Source: Vulcanimicrobiota bacterium
GTDB lineage: Bacteria > Vulcanimicrobiota > Vulcanimicrobiia > Vulcanimicrobiales > Vulcanimicrobiaceae
NCBI GenBank assembly: GCA_030038335.1
Contig: JASHPC010000126.1
Coordinates: 1 to 17,514, forward strand
Direction of reading: 5' to 3'
DNA length: 17,514 nt
The notes under the pieces: generated by a model
Told to the model about the DNA's origin: nothing
The model's input: the letters and a program-made list of their open reading frames with translations, nothing else
Databases searched by the model: none
Program-made: the position numbers and the translations under genes
Part shown: in pieces, positions 6,859 through 13,278 of the stretch
How positions within the stretch are numbered: the first letter of the stretch is position 1
How the letters are laid out: each line of letters starts with the position of its first letter

Positions 6859-7770
6859 GTGCGCATCGTCACGGACGAACTGCTCGGCGAACATCTGTGG
6901 GGCGTCGCTCATCCGGAGGCGCCGGCGCGCGTCGTAGCCGTGCTCGAGCGGCTCCGCGAACGCGGGCTCGCTCGAGAGACGATATCTGCCCGCGACGCGA
7001 GCGATGAAGAGCTTCTGCGCGTTCACACGCGGTCGTACCTCGAGCTTGTCGAGCGCGAGACGGCGGCAGCGCAGCGGCCGCGATACCTTTCTACCGGCGA
7101 CGCCGTCATTGACTCGTCGTCCCTCGCATGTGCAAGGCGCGCTGCAGGCGGCGCCGTTACGGCGATGGAGCGTGCGACTGAAGAGCAGGCGACGGTCTTT
7201 GCGCTTGTACGGCCACCGGGACACCACGCGGAGCCGAGTCGTGGGATGGGGTTCTGCGTCTTCAACAACGTCGCGGTCGCAGCACGCGCGTTTCTCGCGC
7301 GACACGGTGGCCGCGTTCTCATCGTCGACTTCGACTACCACCACGGCAATGGTACGCAAGCCGTTGCGGGAAACGGCATTTCCTACGTTTCAACGCACGC
7401 GGCGCCGGCATACCCGGGAACGGGTTCAGCGGGCACGATCGAGCTGGGCGACGATCTCGTCGTGAACGTTCCGCTGCCAGCGAGCGGCGTGACGACGAGC
7501 ACGTTCGTCGAAACATGGGAGACGATCTTACCGCGCGTCGCCGGGCGCATCTGTCCGCAGTTCGTGCTCGTGAGCGCGGGCTTCGACTACGTGGCGGGCG
7601 ACCCGGTTGGAGACCTTGGAGTCAGCGTCGAAGCAATATCGCCGATCGCACGCGCCATTGCCGAGACGGCTGCGGCATATTGTGGCGGGTGCGTCGCCTA
7701 CGTGCTCGAGGGCGGCTATCTCGTCGACGCGATTGCCGAGTCAATCGCGCGCATCGCGAATCCAGCGTAG
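6859..7770 (+). CDS. Histone deacetylase-like amidohydrolase (AcuC/acetylpolyamine amidohydrolase superfamily)
   Basis: A 303-residue, zinc-dependent deacetylase-fold enzyme, cytoplasmic. The catalytic set is complete: RPPGHHAEPSRGMGFCVFNN (118-137, with the H122/H123 proton relay), VDFDYHHGNGTQ (156-167, zinc ligands D159 and H161), SAGFDYVAGDPVG (239-251, zinc ligand D243) and LEGGY (283-287, catalytic Y287). Such enzymes remove acetyl groups from lysines, polyamines or small amides; the true substrate cannot be told here. It starts at GTG 6859, 11 nt after the TPR gene, with no good Shine-Dalgarno, so it is probably the last gene of the etfB-etfA-TPR unit. A link to protein or acyl-CoA acetylation control beside ETF is only a suggestion. 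Its last 30 bases overlap the convergent beta-propeller gene. Confidence 0.92.
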   Translation: MRIVTDELLGEHLWGVAHPEAPARVVAVLERLRERGLARETISARDASDEELLRVHTRSYLELVERETAAAQRPRYLSTGDAVIDSSSLACARRAAGGAVTAMERATEEQATVFALVRPPGHHAEPSRGMGFCVFNNVAVAARAFLARHGGRVLIVDFDYHHGNGTQAVAGNGISYVSTHAAPAYPGTGSAGTIELGDDLVVNVPLPASGVTTSTFVETWETILPRVAGRICPQFVLVSAGFDYVAGDPVGDLGVSVEAISPIARAIAETAAAYCGGCVAYVLEGGYLVDAIAESIARIANPA

Positions 7771-9111
7771 CGGCACGGCGATGACCGTCCCCTCGCGCGA
7801 TCCGTCGATCAACGTGTCGTTCACCACGATCGGCGAGCCGACGTTGAAGTGCACGCTCACGCGCTTGCGCCCAATCGTGCGGCCGTCGCTCGCGTCGACA
7901 GCCCAAAGATAGCCGCCGAGATCGCCGAAATAAATGACGCCGTCGCGCGCGACGAGGCCGCCCTTCACCGCACCCATCGTTTTCGTCTGCCAAATGACTC
8001 GCCCGGTGTGCACATCGAGCGCCGTCACGAACGGTGCCACGGCGCTGCCGACGAAGACGCGATTTCGATAGATGAGTGGAATCGTGGCTTCGTTGCGGAC
8101 GGGAGCCGTCCCATATGCTTGCGGAATCAGTCGATCCCAGACGAGTCGTCCAGTGTTCTTGTCGAGTGCGTACACGTGCTGTCGCGCCGGCGAGCCGTAT
8201 TGCACCACCCATCCCATAGGTCCGGGTCCCGTCGGCTCCAAATACGCGCCGACGATCCGATCGTTCGTCGAAGCCAGTGGCCCGTCGGACACGCCACCGT
8301 AAAGCGATGAGAATGGGTGTTTCCAGACCACCGCGCCGTTGCTCGCATTCCATGCGTAGATGACGTCCGGAAAACTTCCGGCCGCGTAGATGCGGCCATT
8401 ATGTCCGTCGACGACGCTCGTCATGGAAAATACCGACGGCGTCAACGTATGCCACCGATACGCTCCGTTGCTCGGATCGACTGCAAGAACGACGCCGTCT
8501 CCGTCGACGTGAACGAGCGTGTTGCCGAGGATCGCGGGCGTCGGCATTCCGGTGCCCGCGAGCCCGATCTCCCAGAGCTGGCGTCCCGTCGAGAGATTCA
8601 CCGCCGTCATGCGATCGATCGACGCGTCCATTGCAACGTACTCGGGCGGAAAGTATACGCTGCAGTCACCGGTACCGGTTGCGACTACCGCGATCCCGTT
8701 CTGATAGACGGGCTGAGACATGAGCATCGTCTCCGCTCGAAAACGCCAGAGGATGCGCCCCGTTCCGAGGTCTACCGCGTACAGATGATGGTCGTTGGAG
8801 TCGACGAGCAGCATCGTTCCGAAAACGACCGGCGACGACGAGATGCCGTCACTTCCGGTGTCGAAACTCCAGGCGAACTCTCTCGGCACGTTTGGATTGA
8901 CGACGACGACGTTGAGGCCGTCTCCGAGACGAAAACTCGTCCACGACGTGCGCTCGTCCGAGCGAAAGACCTCGACGCTAGGGTCGGCCGGACCGGCGAC
9001 GCCTTTTTCCTGCGATGCATAATGCGACGAGCAACCCGCGAGGACGAACGCGCCGAGCGCGATCGCTGCAATCGCGTTACGGCGAGGCAATCGACGCCGC
9101 AATCTTCTCAA
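7741..9111 (-). CDS. PQQ-type beta-propeller lipoprotein
   Basis: A 456-residue lipoprotein with lipobox LAGC (C27 from the TTG at 9111). It is followed by a beta-propeller of seven visible PQQ/BamB-type blades, each with the pattern A-V/L-D-x-x-x-G-x-x-x-W: YAVDLGTGRILW (111-122), TAVNLSTGRQLW (169-180), AVDPSNGAYRW, YAWNASNGAVVW, YALDKNTGRLVW, TALDVHTGRVIW and WAVDASDGRTIG. In-frame TTG codons at 9102 and 9090 are also possible starts; the one at 9090 gives a more ordinary lipoprotein signal. The fold is used both by BamB, an outer-membrane assembly factor, and by quinoprotein dehydrogenases; no dehydrogenase catalytic motif is evident. As last gene of the sigma/anti-sigma/RseB operon it may serve envelope assembly or sensing. 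It overlaps the RseB-like gene by 35 nt. Confidence 0.85.
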   Translation of the reverse strand: MRRLRRRLPRRNAIAAIALGAFVLAGCSSHYASQEKGVAGPADPSVEVFRSDERTSWTSFRLGDGLNVVVVNPNVPREFAWSFDTGSDGISSSPVVFGTMLLVDSNDHHLYAVDLGTGRILWRFRAETMLMSQPVYQNGIAVVATGTGDCSVYFPPEYVAMDASIDRMTAVNLSTGRQLWEIGLAGTGMPTPAILGNTLVHVDGDGVVLAVDPSNGAYRWHTLTPSVFSMTSVVDGHNGRIYAAGSFPDVIYAWNASNGAVVWKHPFSSLYGGVSDGPLASTNDRIVGAYLEPTGPGPMGWVVQYGSPARQHVYALDKNTGRLVWDRLIPQAYGTAPVRNEATIPLIYRNRVFVGSAVAPFVTALDVHTGRVIWQTKTMGAVKGGLVARDGVIYFGDLGGYLWAVDASDGRTIGRKRVSVHFNVGSPIVVNDTLIDGSREGTVIAVPLRWIRDARD

Positions 9112-10111
9112 GCTCGTTACGGTTCAAGTCGCCGACGAGCGCAAACCGAAGCCGCCCTTGCGACCAGGCGAGCAGCGTCGTCGGTCCCTGGTCCACTGCT
9201 TGACCGCGCAGCGCGCCGGCCGTGAACGCCGATGGATGGTAGCCGGACATGTCAACGGCTGCGCCGCGCGCGTTCTCGAAGAGCGAAACCGTTCGCAGGC
9301 CGTCTGAATAGAGAAGATGGAGCGTGCGCACGCCATTTTCGTCGGCGAGATCGGCGGCGACGGGAGTGAAGCCCTCCGGAAGATAGCGCGGCGCTTTCGC
9401 CGCGAAGCCACAATGCGCCATCACGCGAGACGGATTGTCCGAGGGAACGCCTCGGCTCGGTCCAGGCGTCGTCGCGTAGCTCGCAGGCGGAGTGAATAGA
9501 GAGAGTGGAATCTCTTGCGTGTAACGGATGGTATCGAATCGCATCTGCGTGACGAGCGATCCATCCGCGGCGTATTGCTGCCGCTGCAACATGAGGTTCG
9601 TCGCCGCGTCGATCCACAATCGCATAGTCGTCGCGCCGTTATATCGGTTCACGAGCGAAATCGTGCGAACGGGACGTCCTGCGATTTGGTCCATAGGCCC
9701 CATGACGGGAACGTAGTTGCGACGGAGCAGATCGAGGTTACGGCGCCAACCGACATGCACGCCAAAGGACTCATTGTGCGTGACGACGACGCGCCGGCGC
9801 CGTATGTCGACGGCATACGTCGTGTCACCGCGTGAGATCGTGGAGTCTCCGTAGACGCCCGACGGTGCCAGATACCACCGGCGTGTCAGGTCTGGCGAGC
9901 GATGGTCGACTCGGAAGACGGCTACTTGCGACCCGTGCGAACCAATCGTCAGCAGCTCGACCTGTCCGGTAAACGATAGGTGGAGCGGCGCTTGCGTCGC
10001 CGCTCGTAACAACGAAAGCGCGCTTGGATCGGCGGATGTCGCGGCCGCCGTGGCGGCCGGAGCGCACAGCGCGAGCGCTAGGAGAAAAGCGAGAACGAAG
10101 CGCGGCGTCAT
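9077..10111 (-). CDS. RseB/MucB-like periplasmic regulator of the sigma factor
   Basis: A 344-residue exported protein: signal peptide (1-23, LAFLLALALCAPAATAAA region), then a large LolA-like beta domain (about 30-210, including HLSFTGQVELL, TTYAVDIRRRRVVV and MRLWIDAATNLMLQRQQYA), then a small C-terminal domain (about 235-342, with PRYLPEGFTPVAA and LLYSDGLRTVSLFE). This two-domain order and the YLPEGF / YSDGL-x-SLFE motifs are those of RseB/MucB. In Proteobacteria RseB binds RseA and shields it from cleavage until envelope stress (misplaced lipids or lipopolysaccharide) releases it. Here it directly follows a zinc-finger anti-sigma gene with an ATGA overlap, so the same role is likely. No DegS- or RseP-like protease is in the window. 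It is clearly diverged from the enterobacterial form. Confidence 0.85.
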   Translation of the reverse strand: MTPRFVLAFLLALALCAPAATAAATSADPSALSLLRAATQAPLHLSFTGQVELLTIGSHGSQVAVFRVDHRSPDLTRRWYLAPSGVYGDSTISRGDTTYAVDIRRRRVVVTHNESFGVHVGWRRNLDLLRRNYVPVMGPMDQIAGRPVRTISLVNRYNGATTMRLWIDAATNLMLQRQQYAADGSLVTQMRFDTIRYTQEIPLSLFTPPASYATTPGPSRGVPSDNPSRVMAHCGFAAKAPRYLPEGFTPVAADLADENGVRTLHLLYSDGLRTVSLFENARGAAVDMSGYHPSAFTAGALRGQAVDQGPTTLLAWSQGRLRFALVGDLNRNELEKIAASIASP

Positions 10112-10632
10112 TCAGCCGCGATGACGCGCTTGAGGATCGCCGTCGCGGCGGTTTCCTTTAGACCCTGCCCATTTGCGTTCGCCTCGAGCGTCGCCGGTAC
10201 GGCCGCCGTTTGCGAGAACGGAAGCGAGCTCGTCGACAGCGCGGCGTGATCGTCGATGTAGTACGATGCCGCGATGGTCGGAGCCCCGTGCGGTCGCAGC
10301 GACGAAACGCCGAGAACGAGCGCGAGCACGATCACGGCCGCTGTCGGCAGCCCGACGGCAGGGCGGAAGAGTCGCGCTATCGAGTCGATCCACGCGGACC
10401 TCGTCTCCCGCTCGGCAGCGGCGCGCACGCGCGCTGCGATACCGGCGGGAAACTCGAGCTCTGACGCACGAGCCTCCTCTCGCAAGCGTTCGCTCAGGCG
10501 CGCTTCTGCGTCGTACGAACGCGTGCAGTGGGGGCACGCTGCGAGATGCGCGTGAACCGAAGCGTCTCGTTCCGGCGAGAGCTCCCGGTGCAAAAAATCG
10601 TTTAGAGTCAGTTCGTCGATGTGTTCGCTCAT
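10108..10632 (-). CDS. Membrane-anchored zinc-finger anti-sigma factor
   Basis: A 174-residue protein started at ATG 10632, which overlaps the sigma-factor TGA in ATGA; the longer frame starting at 10716 runs inside the sigma gene and is not needed. Residues 1-45 form a ZAS-type anti-sigma domain (EHIDELTLNDFLHRELSPER) with the zinc motif H29-x3-C33-x2-C36. A linker follows, then one transmembrane helix (about 93-112, VGLPTAAVIVLALVLGVSSL) and a roughly 60-residue periplasmic tail. By family knowledge it holds the ECF sigma factor at the membrane. The downstream RseB-like gene suggests the tail is the sensor contact, as in RseA. An ATGA overlap couples it to that gene too, which would fix the stoichiometry. 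Confidence 0.9.
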   Translation of the reverse strand: MSEHIDELTLNDFLHRELSPERDASVHAHLAACPHCTRSYDAEARLSERLREEARASELEFPAGIAARVRAAAERETRSAWIDSIARLFRPAVGLPTAAVIVLALVLGVSSLRPHGAPTIAASYYIDDHAALSTSSLPFSQTAAVPATLEANANGQGLKETAATAILKRVIAAE

Positions 10633-11195
10633 GATGTCGTTGAATAGGCGGTTACGAGTTTGCGGAGCTGGTTGCGCGCGCGGTGTAGCCGCGAGCGTAC
10701 GGTGCCGATCGAGCACCCCACGATTTCCGCAATCTCTTGGTAGCTATACTCCTCTATGTCTGCGAGCACGAGCACCGCACGCTGATCGGGCGCGAGTGCG
10801 TCGAGGGCCTTGGCCACCGGCTCGCTCATCTGCTGCTCGACGTATTCCTCGATGGGCTCGACCGCGAGCGGCAGTTCCCCCCCGAAGTCCTGCGGTGCGT
10901 TGTCTTCGGGAATCTCCTCTTGATAACGTCCCTTTCGCTTCCGAAGTTCGTCGCGATAGAGATTTGTGACGATCCTATAGACCCACGAGAGGAAGGAGGT
11001 TCCCGGGGTGAAGCTGCGCCAGGCCCGGTAGACCCGTAGGAACGCGTCCTGCGTGAGATCGGCGGCATCGGCCTCGTTGCGGGTGAGGCGGAAAGCGAAG
11101 TTATAGGTCGCCTTCCCGTACTGCCCCATGGCCCGCTCGAGGAAGGCTCGCTGCTCGTCAGACGGCGGTTCGAACGGCTTCCGGGGAGCGGCCAC
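10629..11195 (-). CDS. ECF-family RNA polymerase sigma factor (SigE/RpoE-like)
   Basis: A 188-residue sigma factor with the two ECF regions. Region 2 (about 25-92) includes TYNFAFRLTRNEADAADLTQ, AFLRVYRAW and the promoter-melting stretch FLSWVYRIVTNLYRDELRKR. Region 4 (about 125-180) includes LDALAPDQRAVLVLADIEEY and the HTH YQEIAEIVGCSIGTVRSRLH. The linker between them is acidic. It starts at GTG 11195 without a Shine-Dalgarno; an inverted repeat ends 2 nt before that codon. A second possible start is the ATG at 11129, which would remove 22 residues but keep region 2. It is followed by an ATGA-coupled anti-sigma gene. It is only 21 nt from the upstream SCO-like gene, so it is probably transcribed from the SCO promoter, with any autogenous promoter lying inside coding sequence. 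Confidence 0.93.
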   Translation of the reverse strand: MAAPRKPFEPPSDEQRAFLERAMGQYGKATYNFAFRLTRNEADAADLTQDAFLRVYRAWRSFTPGTSFLSWVYRIVTNLYRDELRKRKGRYQEEIPEDNAPQDFGGELPLAVEPIEEYVEQQMSEPVAKALDALAPDQRAVLVLADIEEYSYQEIAEIVGCSIGTVRSRLHRARNQLRKLVTAYSTTS

Positions 11196-11197
11196 GA

Positions 11198-11217
11198 GGG
11201 CTGCTTTTTGCAGTCCC
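11198..11217 (-). promoter_or_regulatory. Inverted repeat just upstream of the sigma-factor start
   Basis: Read on the minus strand: GGG-a-CTGC, loop AAAAA, GCAGCCC. This is a 7-bp stem with one bulged base, followed by TC and the GTG start. It fills nearly the whole 21-bp gap after the SCO-like gene. There is no U-run after it, so it is not an ordinary terminator; it may hinder or time translation of the sigma factor. Confidence 0.45.
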
Positions 11218-12173
11218 TAGCTTTCTCTCCCCCAGAGAGCGCGTGCGACGAGCCACAGCCCTCCGGTTACGAAGATGAGAATGATAAAGAAGAGCGACAT
11301 CTCGAGGAGGACGATGCCGGCCCATTGGCTCCCTCCGCAGATCGCGACGACGTCGGCCACCAAGGAGAGCTTGAAGCGCTCGAACGGGTTGCTCGTCATT
11401 CCAGCGACGGCGCGCGCTTCAGAGATGACGCCGTTCGGGTCCCAGGACGCTGTCGTAAGGACGTTTGCGACTCGTCCGTTGGGAGCGACGATGAAGAGCT
11501 TGTCGTTATGAATGAAGTTGCTCGAGCTCACGCGCAGGGAGTCGATGCCGAAGGCATCGAGCAGACGAACGATCGTCGACCCGCGACCGGTGAGGAGATG
11601 CCACATCGATGCGTTCGCGCCGTACGAGAGGCCGTAGTTTTCGAGAACGCGCGGTGAGTCGTACGGCGGGTCAAGCGTGATCTCTGCCAGCGCGAAGCGC
11701 TTTGGATCCAGGTGCGACTGCAAATATGCGAACTTCCCGCTGATCGCCGGGCAGAGCGTGCGGTCCGGACAGCGCGTGAAGATAAAGCTCAAGAGAAGCG
11801 TCTTGTGCTCGAAGGCTCGCTGCAGGGCGATAAGCGACCCGTGCTGATCGACGAGCAGCGCCTCGGGGAGCGGGCTGCCGATATCGACGGAGATCGCTTT
11901 TGCGCGGTCGGGTAGACCAGGAATGAACGGCGGCGCCGAGATCGCGTTTCGCAGCGTCCATGGCGTTGTGCTGCGATCGAGAAACGCGTCGATAAGCGTA
12001 CCGGGCGAGAAACCAGCGCCTCCTGAGGGGAGCACGCGATAGCGCCGCGTCTGGGCTGGAAGCATCTCCGGCGCAGCATCAGTGCTGACGATCGCCGTAC
12101 CATCGGGTTCGACGGCGAGAACCGATCCGTGAATGGGAATGAGCGCAACGGCGAAGAGCAGCGCGTGCAGCAC
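11217..12173 (-). CDS. SCO1/SenC-like protein with extra N-terminal domain, C-x5-C motif and C-terminal membrane anchor
   Basis: A 318-residue protein from GTG 12173, 3 nt after the SCO lipoprotein gene. Residues 1-20 may be a signal peptide. Residues about 12-80 form a small beta-rich domain (IHGSVLAVEPDGTAIVSTDA) that resembles the CusF-like copper-binding modules found before SCO domains. Residues 95-265 are a thioredoxin-fold SCO domain (LLLSFIFTRCPDRTLCP). The metal cysteines are C135 and C141, spaced C-x5-C rather than the usual C-x3-C. The later His is present as H222 (NFIHNDKLFIV). A transmembrane helix at about 283-311 ends the protein, so the domains face the periplasm. Related proteins with this wide spacing are known to me from Acidobacteria-like genomes. 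Copper delivery or thiol reduction are the likely roles; the spacing favours caution. Confidence 0.8.
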   Translation of the reverse strand: MLHALLFAVALIPIHGSVLAVEPDGTAIVSTDAAPEMLPAQTRRYRVLPSGGAGFSPGTLIDAFLDRSTTPWTLRNAISAPPFIPGLPDRAKAISVDIGSPLPEALLVDQHGSLIALQRAFEHKTLLLSFIFTRCPDRTLCPAISGKFAYLQSHLDPKRFALAEITLDPPYDSPRVLENYGLSYGANASMWHLLTGRGSTIVRLLDAFGIDSLRVSSSNFIHNDKLFIVAPNGRVANVLTTASWDPNGVISEARAVAGMTSNPFERFKLSLVADVVAICGGSQWAGIVLLEMSLFFIILIFVTGGLWLVARALWGRES

Positions 12174-12176
12174 GCG

Positions 12177-12755
12177 TTACGCTCCGAGCGCGCGCAAGTC
12201 GTGAACGAACGCGCTTCGCGGGTCGTCGTCGTCGTGCATGACGCGAAGATTGCCGTTTGCGTCTATGAGAAACACGGGCGACGCGTGTGAGACGTCATAA
12301 CCTCCGTTGGAATGGTTTCCGGGAATCCGTTGACTCCAAACGTGATACGCGCGATAGACGGCCGCGAGCGATGCTCGGCTTCCCGTGAGGCCGACGATCT
12401 TCGCGCCGTGGAAGTGACGCGCGTACGCGCCGAGCACCGCGGGCGTATCTCGAGCAGGATCGACCGTGACGAATGCGATCTCGGCGGTTCTTCCCGAAGG
12501 GCCGAGCTGCGCGATCGCGTGCGAGAGCTTTGCGAGCGTCATCGGACAGTCGTCCGGACAGTGCGTGTATCCAAAGTAGAGCGCGACGCGCTCACCGCGC
12601 TGCGCGGAGAGACTCCATGGGTGACCACGCTGGTCCGTCAACGTAAACAGCGGAGCCGGCCGCATCGGCGAGAACGCGGTGCCATCGAATGAGGGACTGG
12701 CGCTGCTGCACGCAGCAAGCGCGGCAAGGACCAACAAAACGACGAAAACTCGCAC
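12177..12755 (-). CDS. SCO1/SenC family lipoprotein, copper chaperone type
   Basis: A 192-residue lipoprotein: lipobox LAAC with C16, then a complete SCO1 thioredoxin fold. Metal ligands are all present: C66 and C70 in YTHCPDDCPMTL and H157 in VSHASPVFLID. The FVTVDPARDTP motif (95-105) is typical of the family. SCO proteins load the CuA site of cytochrome c oxidase or act as thiol reductases that prepare it. No oxidase subunit lies in the window. It is the first gene of the minus-strand run that leads into the sigma, anti-sigma and RseB genes. It starts at GTG 12755 with no Shine-Dalgarno; a perfect 6-bp inverted repeat lies 2 nt upstream, and a TAGAGT -10-like element is 7 nt upstream, so a leaderless start is possible. 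Confidence 0.93.
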   Translation of the reverse strand: MRVFVVLLVLAALAACSSASPSFDGTAFSPMRPAPLFTLTDQRGHPWSLSAQRGERVALYFGYTHCPDDCPMTLAKLSHAIAQLGPSGRTAEIAFVTVDPARDTPAVLGAYARHFHGAKIVGLTGSRASLAAVYRAYHVWSQRIPGNHSNGGYDVSHASPVFLIDANGNLRVMHDDDDPRSAFVHDLRALGA

Positions 12756-12757
12756 GA

Positions 12758-12772
12758 AGGTTACTCTAACCT
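12758..12772. promoter_or_regulatory. Perfect inverted repeat in the divergent sco/mauE-like promoter region
   Basis: AGGTTA-CTC-TAACCT, a perfect 6-bp palindrome with a 3-bp centre, ending 2 nt before the sco GTG start. It lies in the 67-bp gap between the SCO operon and the divergent MauE/thioredoxin pair, so a protein bound here could control both. The minus-strand -10-like TAGAGT (12768-12763) sits inside it. The rest of the gap shows no clear -35 box on either strand. Confidence 0.5.
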
Positions 12773-12822
12773 ACTCCGCTCGCGGCAGGCGCCCTAGCGC
12801 AATTCGCGCAAGTGACGCCGAG

Positions 12823-13278
12823 ATGGCTTGGCTGGTCTTCGGCGTTCGGATCATTTTAGGAGGCGTGCTCTTGGCCGCCGGGGCTCTGAAGGTAATGCAT
12901 GCTGACGCCTTGGCCGCCGCGATCGCCGGCTACCGGCTTCTGCCGCCGGGCGCAGTTGCACCCATTGCCGTCGCCCTGCCCCCTCTCGAGTTGATCTTCG
13001 GGTTCTATTTGGTAGCCGGCCTTTTCACGCGTGTCGCCGGTATCGTCACGTGCGCAATGTTCGTCGTGTACGCAATCGCGATCGCGTCAGCTGTCGTTCG
13101 GCATATTCCCGCGAACTGCGGATGCTTTGGCCCAGGCGACAGCGCGACGGCTGACTGGCCCCACGTCGCAGTCGACGCCGTCCTAGCGTTACTGGCGCTC
13201 TTCGTCGCCCGTCTCGCGCCCGGAACGCTTTCGCTCGACGGTTTCTTATCGCGCGCAGCCTCCAAGGAGCACTCATGA
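12823..13278 (+). CDS. MauE/DoxX-family membrane protein
   Basis: A 151-residue integral membrane protein with four predicted helices (about 5-25, 44-66, 70-93, 116-134). The motif NCGCFG (98-103, C99 and C101) after the third helix is the hallmark of the MauE-type DoxX branch, thought to take part in thiol or disulfide transfer at the membrane. The ATG at 12823 is chosen because the protein then begins straight into the first helix; the longer frame from 12679 runs back into the divergent SCO gene. Its stop overlaps the thioredoxin ATG in ATGA. In methylamine clusters MauE works with the thioredoxin-like MauD on a disulfide-rich dehydrogenase subunit. No methylamine dehydrogenase genes are present here, so the client must be something else. 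Confidence 0.82.
   Translation: MAWLVFGVRIILGGVLLAAGALKVMHADALAAAIAGYRLLPPGAVAPIAVALPPLELIFGFYLVAGLFTRVAGIVTCAMFVVYAIAIASAVVRHIPANCGCFGPGDSATADWPHVAVDAVLALLALFVARLAPGTLSLDGFLSRAASKEHS

Noticed and set aside
8317..9225. 302-codon plus-strand open frame opposite the propeller lipoprotein
   Set aside because: Arg/Asp-rich shadow of a gene with seven clear propeller repeats; no motif or ribosome binding site.
10633..10716. Longer N-terminus for the anti-sigma factor
   Set aside because: It lies wholly inside the sigma-factor gene; the ATG at 10632 gives an ATGA overlap and starts directly at the ZAS domain.
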